A stretch of DNA of 64,000 bases from Dermanyssus gallinae (lineage: Eukaryota; Arthropoda; Arachnida; Mesostigmata; Dermanyssidae): contig QVRM01002441.1 in the NCBI GenBank assembly GCA_003439945.1, forward strand, positions 1-64,000. Direction: 5' to 3'. Below, one piece after another: positions 10,572 through 21,514 of this stretch. The translations under genes and the position numbers were made by a program. Position 1 is the stretch's first letter. Each line of letters begins with the position of its first letter. The notes beneath the pieces were generated by a model. It ran no database searches. It had not been told where the DNA came from and saw nothing but the letters and a program-made list of their open reading frames with translations.

Positions 10572-11450
10572 TCTTCTGCGCCTGCAGTTAATCTATCAAA
10601 ATACCCTTCTGGGCATTTCCATGAGCTTTGAAACATTTGAGGAATCTAAACAAGTACCGCTCTGAAATGACTAGTTTCGTCTTTTAAAACAAACTACTAC
10701 AAAACTTCTTTTCACAGGTGCCTTGAGGTACACAAAAGCCCTTTCTAAGCAACACAAGTCATCGGCAGCAAAAGCACAATAATAGTAGTTTATTCATGCC
10801 GTCTCGACTAAAAAAAAGTTGTTACCTTGTTGGCAATCAGGTTCAATCGTTATTTTCGTCACTCCTTTTTATGACAATAACAAGGTCAAGCTTTGCCAGC
10901 AATGCATGAGCATCTCATTTTTTATCAGCCCCATGGCACCTGTAAGAACCTCTTTGACCAAAGTTTTGCCAAACTTAACTGCATACTTTTATTTCTTCTA
11001 TACATAATTAGTTTATGAAATGTACCTTATTATGTTCCATATCCTACGCAAGTCTTGCACGTGAGGGACAAAATATCTGTGAGTCTGAGGACGGGGTAAT
11101 TAGAAATCCCTCATCAAGGACACGTTATGCAAATCCGTGTTTTAGTGAAGTTGCGAACCTAATAATAGTGGCTGCCTGACGCACTTCCGAAACATTATAT
11201 ATACATAAAAACGTTAGCTACGTGAAAAAGCCATATACGTACATTGAAGATTGTCGGTGATAGCGGAGATGTGTATAATTTCTACCACTTCGGGAAGGCC
11301 AGACGCATCGGCGGTCCTTGCACCTTTTCACCCGGTGGGACGGTCGCTGAAGTGTTTAAATTGTTAAACTAAATAATATATGATGCGCTTTCAGTTGCTT
11401 ACCTAACATTCGTTGAGCCACTAAAAATTGTGTAATAAGACTAACTTTTA
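10572..11450. other. No recognisable gene
   Basis: AT-rich DNA with an isolated 62-codon frame at 10819-11007 that I do not recognise. Confidence 0.4.
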
Positions 11451-11455
11451 CATTT

Positions 11456-11575
11456 TACGGCTTTTTATTTTATTAACTTTTATGGTTCTGCACGTGAAAG
11501 CGTTAACGCAAGACATAATAACATATCGACGTATATGGCTTTCCTTAATCTGGCAATTCGCCTAGCTGCAACAGA
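11456..11575 (+). repeat. Fragment of the foldback element (right half)
   Basis: AACGCAAGACATAATAACATATCGACG, followed by TTTCCTTAATCTGGCAATTCGCCT, parallels 1089-1155 and 3835-3895 of the two foldback copies. Only about 100 bases remain, with no terminus and no inverted partner nearby. Confidence 0.6.
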
Positions 11576-11930
11576 AACTCGACACTGCCAAAACTCGTTG
11601 CCAAGCATTCGAAGCACAACTGGAAGCAGTAAAGATTAGTGTGACTGTTTGTACGGTCACAGTTGACGGAGTCTAAGCGAGCGGCAACAGTAAACCCAAG
11701 CAACCACCGACCAGACCTAGCTTGCACTCCTTGCCTTGAGAGTAATTAAGACATTTCAGAGGGCATGTCGAGTGCATACATCTATTACCAAGAGTGCCTT
11801 ATCTGATGAAATATATTAAAAATACAAGCATTCAATCTTGACATGCCCTCCGAAAAACCTTAACTACTCCGTAACTACAAATAGGAACGTCATTTAGTTG
11901 GTACTAAATTGAACGTCCTGAAATGCGCAA
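11576..11930 (+). repeat. Unclassified dispersed repeat, copy 1
   Basis: It shares two blocks with 51597-51800 in the same order: CGACACTGCCAAA near 11580 (51600 there), and ACATGCCCT followed by CTACTC.G.AACTAC near 11829-11870 (51706-51745 there), then TTGGTACT. The second block also lies in a local inverted pair, GAGGGCATGTC near 11759 and GACATGCCCTC near 11828. The class is unknown. It lies next to the 3' end of the minus-strand retroelement relic at 12.04 kb. Confidence 0.45.
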
Positions 11931-12039
11931 TGTGTGTGTGTGCTATGAATTGTCACATGGTGAGGATTTTGAATTATTAGATGTAAAAGTTAATATTATA
12001 ACATCAATTTCTGCTACGAACTTTCTTATAAACGACAAT

Positions 12040-13515
12040 TTATTTGCCCCGAACAAACGCTGCATTTCTTTGTTGAACGTCGAGCGACAGCCTCTAACGC
12101 GAGAATTCTGATGCTCTCGAATCTCCTGTCGAAAGATTAAGGCTTCTGCCTACGCGTTGAATCAGTTTGAGCGTAAGGGGGACTACAGTTTCCATTGTCT
12201 CGAACGCCAACGAACAAAATGCGAATCGTGCGGATAATCCATACTGGAATATTTTCTGCATTTGTTAGCCTCAGCTAACCTGGAAGCATGACCTGCTTGG
12301 TCCGCACCTGCACCAACCATCGAAAGGGCTAATGAGTCGGTTACAGTTGCGTCCTAAACAAGCATGCGGCCACGCTCATAGGGCGTTAAAGTCAGGCCGT
12401 CAGGTCTTTTTCCGTCATCCCTCGATAGACCCGGGGGCTCTAAAACACATGGGAAGCCGGCAGATCGAAGTGCGCGACTAAAGGTGTAATTTAAAGCGGA
12501 GTGACGTGCTCGTCGGCCTGCACTTAATGCGCATGACAGGCCATAATGGGCCAACGCGTCCACAAAATTAACACAACGACATCGTTGGGGCACGACTAGG
12601 TCAATACCAGGCCGCAGCCCTGCGCTTATGCGCGTGGTCTCGTTGTCCAACAGAGTCCCAATTCGCGGACATGGTAGGGCGTGTAGTCAAGCCCCAGCCC
12701 CTTGACTACTAACAGCTCGAAACCTGGCTTTATCGGCAACAGACGGTGCTCTATTAATCATGTTTGCTAGTCGCTTTTCTTGTAGGAGGGTTGTCCAATT
12801 GCCCTGGTTAGCCCTATCATCGGGAGGAGAATCACATAACAACGACAATTCGTCGGTCAGTCTTTGAAGTTCACGCTTATAGGCGTTCCACCCATAACTG
12901 TCCAATAATGCTTTAGCCCTGTCCGCCGCCTGGGTCATTGACGACACGATTGCAGGTCCTGCCCTCATGACCGCGTCCGGCACACCTAGGCCGCCTAAAG
13001 AAACCGGGAGCATTACCTGTTCTCTTGCCTCAGCGGTCAGCTTAAAATTTAGTATGATCTCTAAAATGTCTAAGCTAAGTTCATTAAATGGCTGTAAGAG
13101 CTCTTGTGATAAAACAGGTTGCAACCTCTAAGCAGGTGTGTTAACCTCGTGGCTGAAAAACAAGATCTAAGAAGGAATAGGTCGCAGTGGGCCCCCAATT
13201 GGGGTAGTCTGCTTGTTGCGAAGTCAAGTTTGTCCATTCGACTGTCTAATGCCTTTGCAATGCCTTCCGGCAATAAGGGGACACCTAGCAGCTCCAGGTT
13301 AACCTTGTCCACTACACGTCAGCCCGAAAGTAAGTTAAAAAGGTTAGTTACATCTAATGGCTCAACCTTGTTGTGAGCTGTGACTTAGACTTCATATTTG
13401 GCCGGGTTCAATGTCAGACGGCTAATAGCTGCAGTGAATCCACCAATTCCTTGATACACAAAAAAAATGAGGACCCAGGGGATCACCCTGCTGAAAACCT
13501 ATCTGCGATAGCATA
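12040..13515 (-). pseudogene. Non-LTR-type RT relic with possible PD-(D/E)XK tail
   Basis: Read on the minus strand from 13515, it opens with a GFQQGDPLGP RT motif. It then jumps to the thumb-like region (LNPAKYE, LLGVPLLPEG, near 13420-13260), so the YADD core is missing. After a frameshift near 13122 come LPVSLGGLGVPDAV and the Q-rich helix region. A TGA at 12687-12689 replaces a likely Trp. Then come CRCVNFVDALAHYGLSC (zinc-binding-like), GRRARHSALN, and EPPGLSRDDGKRPDG, with a TAG where WD is expected. This E...RPDG...WD pattern suggests a PD-(D/E)XK nuclease. Coding similarity fades out near 12040 (AEANKCRKYS, then TFNKEMQRLFGAN). I associate this family with very abundant repeats in ticks, which is recall and not a search result. 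The clade name is uncertain. Confidence 0.7.
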
Positions 13516-13589
13516 GCGTTGTGGGGCATTACCAGGTGGGATGGTTCTACAGTTTCCAGGCCAACGACCATATTGCATATTTTGTGCTC

Positions 13590-13713
13590 TCATGTCGGCC
13601 GACAACATCAGTGCCATAGATTTTAGTAATATGACTCTCTCTCTCTCCAAAACAATACTTTCTAAACGCCATTTCCCAGTGGACAAAATATTTATCTTTA
13701 CAAGCTGTTCAAT
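13590..13713. repeat. Half copy of the mariner-like MITE
   Basis: It ends with ACAATACTTTCTAAACGCCA and then TTTACAAGCTGTTCAATTA, which parallels the right half of the intact copy (ACAATACTTCTTAGAGACA and then TTAACAAGCTCTACAATTCC at about 13936-14000). It is truncated at the following (TA)n tract. Confidence 0.55.
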
Positions 13714-13738
13714 TATATATATATATATATATATATAT
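13713..13738. repeat. (TA)n microsatellite between two MITE copies
   Basis: About 26 bases of alternating TA directly precede the left TIR of the intact MITE. Confidence 0.9.
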
Positions 13739-14035
13739 GCAAGGTGGTCCAGGACTATGCGAGGAGCGATACATATAATTGTAGAGCTCGTGAAAGCAAA
13801 CCTTTTTTTGCTAATGGAACATGATCTCTGAGAATTACTATTTCGGAATGAGCGTGAAAGTACTACAATTTGTGACACTGGTGTTTTTGCCCGACATAGG
13901 AGCATAACATGTGCGATTGCGAGAGAACTTCTGAAACAATACTTCTTAGAGACAATGTTCCATTGAAAAATATTTGATTTAACAAGCTCTACAATTCCAT
14001 ATATCGCTCTTCACATAGTCTTAGACCACCCTGTA
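13738..14035. mobile_element. Mariner-like MITE with about 90-bp TIRs
   Basis: The left end reads GCAAGGTGGTCCAGGACTATG, and the right end ends in the complement of ACAGGGTGGTCTAAGACTATG, with TA flanks on both sides. The arms (13738-13832 and 13948-14035) remain alignable for about 90 bases. Both contain GAGCGATA, AATTGTAGAGC and TAATGGAAC-like blocks or their complements. It is 298 bases long with no ORF, as expected of a non-autonomous Tc1/mariner derivative. The TIR sequence style and TA target support this class, but no autonomous partner is present in the window. Confidence 0.7.
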
Positions 14036-15025
14036 TAGTAGATGGGTACGCACTATTAGCTGTCTGCAGAGAGGGGCGTCCGTGGTGTGGAGCAGGGATC
14101 TTTGCTAAAACAGAGATAAAGTAATCTCTCACGCATTGCGTAGTTCTGATGGATTTGTCCAGGCAATTCGCTTGCTTATCATAAACTCGGGGGTTTGAAA
14201 GCTGCCTGAAAGCTTTTTACTCATGTCGAGAGATATGTAGCGATATTCTGCTTAATATCTTGGACGGGCTTCTTCCGAAAAATGGCAGCTTGTCATCAAT
14301 GGCGCATCAATCATATTGCAATAACAACTTGCTCAAATGTTTGCACTATTTCACCGGCTGTGCTCGATACATTGATGTCTACCGACCATTTTCAGGTAGT
14401 TGTAGCTCTAATTGCAGCTAGCTCTTTAAAGTTATAATTTCCTGCATCTACTGCAAGCTATATGAAGCATGGCAGGCAGAGGAGGTCTATATTCTGCGTG
14501 CAGGTACACTGGCATTCAAAACAGCTTTTTCTTGGCGGAAATTGCAATCACTTTTACACACAAAAAAGTTAGGGCGAAGAAATGAGCTATGATATTGAAA
14601 GTTCCCAATACTCACAAAAAAGTCAGCTCGCAAACCCTAGAGTGCTGGTTGCCCGAGATTTAGAATTTGCTGCCCTGTGGTTTAAGATTGTGTACTTCCC
14701 CAAGACTATTTAAACGAGAGTTAAAAAAACTGCTTCGTTTATAGCTAATAAGCTTTCATATGCGGTTACTACCATTGCTGGGCTGGTGACCGCTACCTAG
14801 AATTGCAGGATTTGATGGCCGCTAGCTATCGCATTGAGATGATGGTTGTCCGTTATAGGATAACGCCCTGTAGTGAATCTGTTACTTTTGATGTTATATA
14901 CAATCATTGAAGTATAGCATGTGTATTATATTAATCTTTTATTTTATATCACTTTTACATTATATTAAGATTTTTGTGAGCGCTCAGGCATTGTAAAATG
15001 CAGTTCTGGTCAATAAACCACGGTG

Positions 15026-15028
<3 letters not shown>
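14036..15028. other. No recognisable gene
   Basis: AT-rich unique sequence with no defensible ORF or repeat. Confidence 0.45.

Positions 15029-15059
<31 letters not shown>
15029..15059. repeat. (TA)n microsatellite
   Basis: An alternating TA tract of about 31 bases. Confidence 0.9.
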
Positions 15060-15062
<3 letters not shown>

Positions 15063-15299
15063 CCGTATAATAGCACAAATCTCCACTGCGAAATACGACA
15101 GCCCTTTGGAGATGTACTTTCGGCCCACACAGCTTGCAGTTGACACATAGAAAAAAAAACTATCGTTTAGGATTGCTAATACGCTCGCAATTGCGTCTTG
15201 GTTGGCGGCATGCTAGGAGTATCTTATTCACTCCTTTATGCGGATTGAGTGGTATTGCTTAAACCGGCGTAGCTTCTTTTTTTCCTTTTTTTGTGTATG

Positions 15300-16240
15300 A
15301 CCGGAGATTAGTGTCATTACGAAGACGAACCTTTCGGCATACGCGCTGCCGCTACAGCTTCAGCAGCCCATCGTCAGCCAACGGAAAAAAAAAGAGAGGA
15401 AAACGAATCGCCACTACTGCTAATCGCTAGTGTACGTACAAGGTCGTAGCCGTAGTAGCCATAGTAATAGGAGAAGCAACAGCAGAAGCAACAGATCTAA
15501 TTGACGCTTGAGAGAGTTGAACGGGACTTGCCAAGGACAAGGCAAACATTTGCCAATTAGGAGTGCCAGCGTCACGTTCTCGTCCAGCCCTGTGCGGGTT
15601 CGAGTAGGAACGCCTGCAGTTCGACCGTACGAAGGGACCGTACGAACGTAATTGCCAACGTCCCCCCCCCCCCCCCCCAACCTCCCCAACCTGCTACCGT
15701 CCGGCTACGAGTAGGCCGCCGGCAGTCGTTATTCCCGACATACATCCCGGCGACTGGACGATGACAGCTTAGAGGCAGAGTGGGAGAGTGGGAGTGGCGA
15801 AAGAGAAAAGAAGAATTTTCGTCGTTTGCATTCGTCGAGTCTGCTCTCCTCGGCTCGCCTTCTCGTGTGTCATACATAGGCTGTTTACACACGCTGATTC
15901 CGGGACCTTCTGGGGTCGACTTCGGATTGAAGGGCAGATGGATAGACACGCCGTGCGTGCTCAATCGATCTGGATCAGTTGATTGGTGGAGGTCCCTGCA
16001 AATCTGTAATTTATTAGTAGTGATTTTATTTCTAGCTATCGGCCTTGAGAAGGAGCGGACGAGACATCGAGATAACGATGAAAAGGAAAACGGGGAAATA
16101 CCTACGCCGCGCCGGGTTGCCAGCTTACTGGTGTTTGCGGACGCACACCGCTGTTGTCAGTGCCGGAGGCTCGCGTAGATAGACACGGGTAGACACGCAA
16201 ACTAATGCAGACTGATGCCATAGAGTAGTGTATGGATACG
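15300..16240. other. GC/CpG-rich segment with poly(C)
   Basis: Locally CpG-rich DNA with a run of 17 C at 15662-15678 and overlapping long frames on both strands (for example 15780-16178 plus, 15572-15964 minus). Frames open on both strands reflect base composition more than coding. It could be a promoter or first exon of an undetected gene. I see no recognised protein domain. Confidence 0.3.
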
Positions 16241-16329
16241 ATTAGTTTTAATGATTAACTTCATTAGGCGTTGCTGAGGTCTTGCTGACGGACGTCGGTT
16301 CTGTAGAGCTGCGGGAATACGAGTACATA

Positions 16330-16351
16330 GAGAGAGAGAGAGAGAGAGAGA
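16330..16351. repeat. (GA)n microsatellite
   Basis: About 22 bases of GA dinucleotides. Confidence 0.85.
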
Positions 16352-17130
16352 AACAGAGGGCGAAACGACTGGTTAAGCCGATGAGAACGTCAGTGGTCAC
16401 CAGTCGCCTTGTTGACGAATGCTTGCTCCTTACGAATAGGTGCTTGCCCTTTGCCCAATCAGCCGCTTTGCCGTAGCGACACAGTTTCAGCTTTGCGCCA
16501 ACATGCCATTGCAGCCCCAGAGTCCCGAAGGCTAGTACTTGAAATACCAATATGTTTGTTGGTAATTGTATCAAGAAGAACAAGTGCACATTCGTTTGTT
16601 GCTAATATATTTCTTCCAAGTGTCACACAGCGTCAGAACTAAGTGTAGATAAGGATTTTTAAAGCACATTTTTTTGAGAACTTTTTAAGAAACCATGCGT
16701 GAACTATGAAAACTGACGAGGAGTCGCTCAGCGACCACCGTTACATTTCATTTACAGTAGTTGCGCCAAACGCGCGCCCGGACACGAGCCCGGGGCAGGA
16801 TGCGTCGAATTCATAAGGGGGTGCTATGTGATGTGCTTGACCAGCGGGTTGCACGCCTTTGTGTCACTAATCTCGCCGAGGAAGTCATTAAGAAGTCAGG
16901 TACTGAGCACAGCCTGCGGGGCAACCCTTCGTACAGGAGGCCGAGCCGACGCCCGCCTAAGTGCCCATAATGGACGCCAGCGGTAGAGAAGACCGCTTCG
17001 TTCTAGTGCCAGACAACCGAGTGGTACTTAGCGCACTGCTGTAAGCAGAACCCCTCACACATACAGAAAGCTAAAGTATAGTCTTCCTAAAACTACCTAC
17101 ATGAACATATGAGGGTATAGAACTCGTGTA
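16352..17130. other. Unassigned; one 69-codon plus-strand ORF
   Basis: The frame at 16761-16970 encodes a basic peptide (RARTRARGRMRRIHKG, then VARLCVTNLAEEV) that I cannot place. It precedes an R1-like RT scrap at 17.2 kb on the same strand and might be an ORF1 remnant, but nothing confirms this. Confidence 0.2.
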
Positions 17131-17139
17131 CATTGTACC

Positions 17140-17475
17140 TGGTCTAGAAGTGCCGGTCATCTTTGTGTCACCGCGGCCCACGACCACAGTGACTTAAAGA
17201 TGTCGAGCGCTCACCCAATCAAGCAAACTATCTCGCGGTTATACTCGACACCCGTCTTACAGGAAGGCATCTCGCCTAAGTGACGGAGAATGTCTCTAAG
17301 GTAGCCCATAATCGTGTCAGAATTCTTCCTAGGGAGGAAGAGCGTCAAAGGACCGACGTCGTTTGCTGGGGCTAGTGGCCGAGTCGACAGCCATGTACGG
17401 CGCACCAATATAGGGAGACCTGACCCTACGCGCAGCCCAGCAGGGTGTACCAAGGGCCGCACAATTATTCCTAAC
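17140..17475 (+). pseudogene. R1-like RT thumb fragment
   Basis: Near 17230-17265 the plus strand encodes YLAVILDTRLTGRHLA, matching the YLGVFLDRGLRD region of the larger R1 element. Near 17375, after a frame change, it encodes LVAESTAMYGAPI, matching PVAESVALYGAPAW. A stop (TAA at 17277) and frameshifts separate these motifs. No palm or C-terminal domain adjoins, so this is a short dead fragment of the RT connection/thumb. Confidence 0.55.
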
Positions 17476-18235
17476 TTCTTGCCTGAAGTCTACATTTGCT
17501 GCGGTAAGTTTATGAAAGTTCTTCTATGTCCAGATCAACATGTAAAAAAACGTGCAAAATCGTGAATGGCTTAGAAACACGATGCCTCTCGTAGTTAGTC
17601 CGGTACTAAGCGCTTGTTGTGACACTTTGGGTTACGTAGATTAGAACCTGTTCGCAAAAATGAACCTCCCAGAAAATAACTTAAGACTCAAGCGTCGTTG
17701 TTGGCTTTTGTCTTTGTTAAGTTTATCTCAAGTCTGCTATGCACACATACGCTGAAGAAAGTTTGGACTTGTTGCAGATGAAACCTGCCGCGCGAGTACT
17801 GGACTAGATCGTCAGTATGCATGATAGTTTCTACGGAAAATGCCGCTCTTGGATTTCACCTGGGAGATCACCTATCAATATAAAAAACAACGGAGAGGAC
17901 AAAACGACTGCCGTAATCTGTCCTACTATCATGTTACGCGATCCATAGTAACGTACCCCTATTTGTCCGTCTAAAACTATTCGTTTGTTGATCCTTAATA
18001 AGGAGCCTACTTTGCTTCAGTTGCACGTATGTCATTTCTGCATTTCCTACTGCACTTTAGAAAATATGGCTTTTTCTACAAAAAAAAGAGCTGTACTTCC
18101 GGTCGGGTTTTAGCAAGAATATAAGCCTGAATCAGAATATGTATACATGCCTAGCGCTACAGCAAGCTCCACGGGTAGTTTGATGCTAACAGCATAATAA
18201 AGTCTACGTCAAGAACGGCTGGCATTACAATACTG
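17476..18235. other. No recognisable gene
   Basis: AT-rich DNA without a defensible feature. Confidence 0.4.
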
Positions 18236-18239
18236 TACT

Positions 18240-18835
18240 TAATGGGGTTTAGAGAGGAAAAGGAAGCATGTTTTACAGGGGAAGGAATTGAACTATCTTA
18301 GCCAGTACAAGTATCTTAGGGTGGAAATAACTACAGAGAATAATTATTTAGAGAAAAAAACAATTTTCTTTTTATAGGACGAAAAGAGCTGAAAAAGGAA
18401 AAAATGCAGTAAGATGTAAGGGTCTCTGGGGGTTTAATAAATATAAAGTAACAAGGAATACATGGAAGGTTATGATGTTAGGAACAATACAAAGGGAAGT
18501 GATAATATATTAAGTTGCCGTTTTAATTGTGCCATAGAGTTTTCTTGAGAGGGAAAGGGAGGATGTCAAAATGAATGCAAAGGAAAGTACAGATCGAGTT
18601 TACCAGGTATATGTAAATAGGAATTAAGGGAAAAGGGGCGGGGTAGAATGGGTATATGCTAATTCATAAGCAAGTGGGCTATTGGCAGATTCCAGATCTG
18701 GGATATTGGATACAAAGAGCTAAATATAGGAAGGGGGAATGTACAGAATGTCGAGCTTGTGGGCTAGGGACTAAGTCAGTTAAATATATTTTAAAAGAAT
18801 TTACAGCCATGGGGGAGCATAACATCCAAAAACTA
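18240..18835 (+). pseudogene. Non-LTR RT C-terminal fragment (not R1-like)
   Basis: The plus strand shows YKYLRVEITTENNYLE near 18310 (the family motif is YKYLGV). Next come GLWGFNKYKVTRNTWKVMM near 18420-18475, a linker, and a cysteine motif CTECRACGLGTKSVKY near 18740, in the position of the usual C-terminal zinc motif. Several stops and frame changes interrupt it, and the base composition has drifted to A/G-rich. The wording differs from the R1-like copies, so this comes from another LINE clade. The N-terminal RT and the endonuclease are missing. Confidence 0.5.
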
Positions 18836-18862
18836 TTCATACCGATTTGTGACTAGGTGTGT

Positions 18863-18909
18863 GATGGTTGCAAATACCTCGCTAGGAACGCGTGGTATTT
18901 GCAACCATC
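18863..18909. repeat. Perfect hairpin, 16-bp arms
   Basis: GATGGTTGCAAATACC at 18863-18878 pairs exactly with 18894-18909 across a 15-base loop. CTAA follows the right arm directly. Confidence 0.9.
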
Positions 18910-19031
18910 CTAAAGAATTCTGTAAAATTCGTTAGTCTCGGAAACTTGCGATTTACCGATTAAAGGCAACCAGTATCACTTTAAGACAATTAGACACACC
19001 GAATCGTTCACGCCTTGTGTGGTGTGTGAAT

Positions 19032-19096
19032 GTGCTCGCCTTCATCATAAACTAAATTCAATACAAATGAATTTAGTTTATGATGAAGGCGAGCAC
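19032..19096. repeat. Perfect hairpin, 29-bp arms
   Basis: Bases 19032-19060 are an exact inverted copy of 19068-19096, with a 7-base loop (ATACAAA). The arm begins GTGCTCGCCTTCATCATAAA. No protein is encoded. Possible explanations are a tiny foldback element, a small-RNA precursor, or a palindrome made by replication template switching. Confidence 0.95.
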
Positions 19097-19150
19097 TGCC
19101 GAGTGTGCAAACGTATTGTAAATGATTAATAAATCATCACAATATTTTCT

Positions 19151-19165
19151 ATATATATATATATA
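19151..19165. repeat. Short (TA)n
   Basis: About 15 bases of alternating TA, 55 bases after the 29-bp hairpin. Confidence 0.8.
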
Positions 19166-19291
19166 CGTTTTCCACTGCTAACTCGGTGTACACTCTGCCA
19201 ACAATATGTGTATGTAGATGCACATAGTAAAATATTTACACCGAGCTGAAATTTCTCAATGCTAGCTGTGTACGTACACCTATATCTGAGC

Positions 19292-19318
19292 TCACATATA
19301 GAGAAGCTCTATATGTGA
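19292..19318. repeat. Perfect hairpin, 12-bp arms
   Basis: TCACATATAGAG (19292-19303) and its exact complement (19307-19318) are separated by 3 bases. This is the third hairpin within about 460 bases. Confidence 0.85.
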
Positions 19319-21355
19319 CTCCCCTCGGTACAGCAGTTCACGCCAGTTTTTCAAGGCTTGCCATGGAATAGAGAGGATTCCAGGCGTAATACGACTTGCT
19401 CGGAGTACTTAAATATTAGGGTTTTATTGATATATTTCCGATGGTGCACTTTCGTTTTACATCACTGTTCGGAGTACTGAATGCTAGGAAGCTACTATAT
19501 GTAATGATTTTGTGTTTACCGTTTTCGACAGTGCTCAACTCAATTTAAACACCCTGAAAAAAACTAAGCCTACTCGAATGGGGTTCGATTCTAGGTATGG
19601 CGACGTCTCAGGTGTTTTTTAAGCGTTAGCCGCCCAATTCACCACATAATATTGTTTTCGGCAAACACGGTCGAACAAATATTTGCTTGACAGATTACGG
19701 TTCTTACGGCAGCATGGTCGGTGGCTCTCAGCGGTGTGGTTTATCAACTGTTCATCAACTGGGCATAATTGAAGTTTTTATTTAAAGGCAATCATCAGAG
19801 GCCTGAGCACATTACGGTCCCACTGTTTCAAGAGTTGCGGGAAACTCCTTTTACAGCATTCCTGCGGCTGTTACAAGTGACCTAGTCGTCCACTCCTTCG
19901 GTTTGTCGTCAGAAATAAAGCGCCTCTCCTTTGAGATGTTTTCTTAGAGGACCAAGCTGATAGAAGTCACAAAGCGACATATTCGGGCCGCAGGGCTGAT
20001 GCTCAACTTGAACTTGGCCAGTGTACTTTGTTTGACCCTGGAGGCACGTGGGCGCACTTTATCGGTTTTTTATGATGAAATGCATTCTTATGCAGCTATG
20101 GAGCGTCTTACAGTACACGTGACTGTTAATGGGTTTTCCGTGCTCAAGGAACTCGATGAATATCGAACCTCAAACGTCATTTCCAAAGAGAGGTTTTCTC
20201 GATGAATATCGAAACAGGTGCTGAAGTGCCATATGCAGTCCCTTGCGGTTCGCTAAGTTCGCTCGAAACCTACTGCGCGCACATCTTGAAATTTCAACCG
20301 GTTTGGTTGTTACAACGTTTCGTATCTTGTCGTTTGAACACCAATTTTATAAAGGACGTTAAAAGAGTCACGTCAGATATGTTTCAATGTTTTGCGCTCA
20401 GTTTTGGCCTCCCGCGGCCCGCTCTCTGTATGAATAAAATCAGTTGGTCCTGTCAGAATCGAAAATGAATCAAATCAAACGTAATATTTCATGAAAATAA
20501 AACGTTAAGCAATGGAAAAACGCGAATAGCCCATGAAATGTATCATGAAGTTCGAAACTTTAAGAGCATGTTTCAATAACGTGTTGCCATAAGTTGCACA
20601 AATGACGAGACTATTGGGCTTATAAGGACAAAACACGGGCGCGTAATATTGCGTTACCCTTAAGCCAACGACTTTCGTGAGAGGAAAAGGTTTTACATGC
20701 CCAATGGTACGCTGATAAGGTTTTGACACCTTACGTCGTCCCTTGTGTAAGGGCTGTTGGTGATCACTTTATCTTCATGCACGGCAATGCTAGGCCGCTA
20801 TTGGGTACGCGGAGGTGAACACACAATGTTAATGTTTAGTAAATATACATTTAAAATAAATACCTCAACCACACCTCTGCCTTGAACACGTTTTAATTGT
20901 GATATAGCCATGTTTAGACGTACTTTACCTAATTATTCAAATTAATTACGCATGTTATAACGAAACATTTTAGTTTTGTTTTCCGGCTGACCGAATTGTC
21001 CAACTGCTTAGTCATTTTTCATATGGCATTAATATTGTGGGTACAATGTTTACCTAAAGCCAAATGTTATGGGTGATGATGACGTCTTGTCCGCAAGTGT
21101 ATATACAATATACATAAAGTCTCCAATGTAAAATGGACAGTCTTTATTGCTGTACTAATACATGAGATGGATACATTCAGAGAAACTACCTCTTAGGCAA
21201 TGCTACAACCAGGCGAATCAATGCAGCACGGTCGGTCAACAACGAACATTTCAATTTATGTTGCTCCGAACTGCACAGCTGATAGATAGTAGAGCGTTTG
21301 TTTGAGCATTTGTTGTCACCGAACACGAACGCACGACTTCATATGAATCGTGCGT
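19319..21355. other. No gene; short SINE-tail-like patch
   Basis: Mostly unique DNA. GGTCGGTGGCTCTCAGCGGT near 19708, followed by a TTATCA/TTCATC-rich stretch, parallels 32748-32790, so it is probably a fragment of that SINE. CTCGATGAATATCGAA occurs at about 20152 and again at about 20199. Open frames at 19999-20468 are not recognised. Confidence 0.3.
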
Positions 21356-21486
21356 CATACTGAGCGTCATGGCCTTGTGGTGAGCCTCGTATGCTGAAAA
21401 GCATTGGCCAATGCACTCGTGTCGGGCCATGTACTTATTCGCGTGTTTGTCAATGTCCTCGGCTTTAGATCTGTGTCTCTCTGTGT

Positions 21487-21514
21487 GTCTGTGTGTGTGT
21501 GTGTGTGCGTGTGT
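21487..21514. repeat. (GT)n microsatellite
   Basis: An alternating GT tract with small interruptions. Confidence 0.85.

Noticed and set aside
15780..16178. 132-codon plus-strand ORF
   Set aside because: Overlapping frames are open on both strands in a GC-rich region, and no domain or splice context is recognised.
18863..18913. Helitron 3' end (hairpin followed by CTAA)
   Set aside because: A hairpin and CTRR occur together too often by chance. No TC 5' end or Rep/helicase coding was found.
19575..19600. B-box-like GGGGTTCGATTCTAGG
   Set aside because: No A box at the right distance and no second copy in the window.
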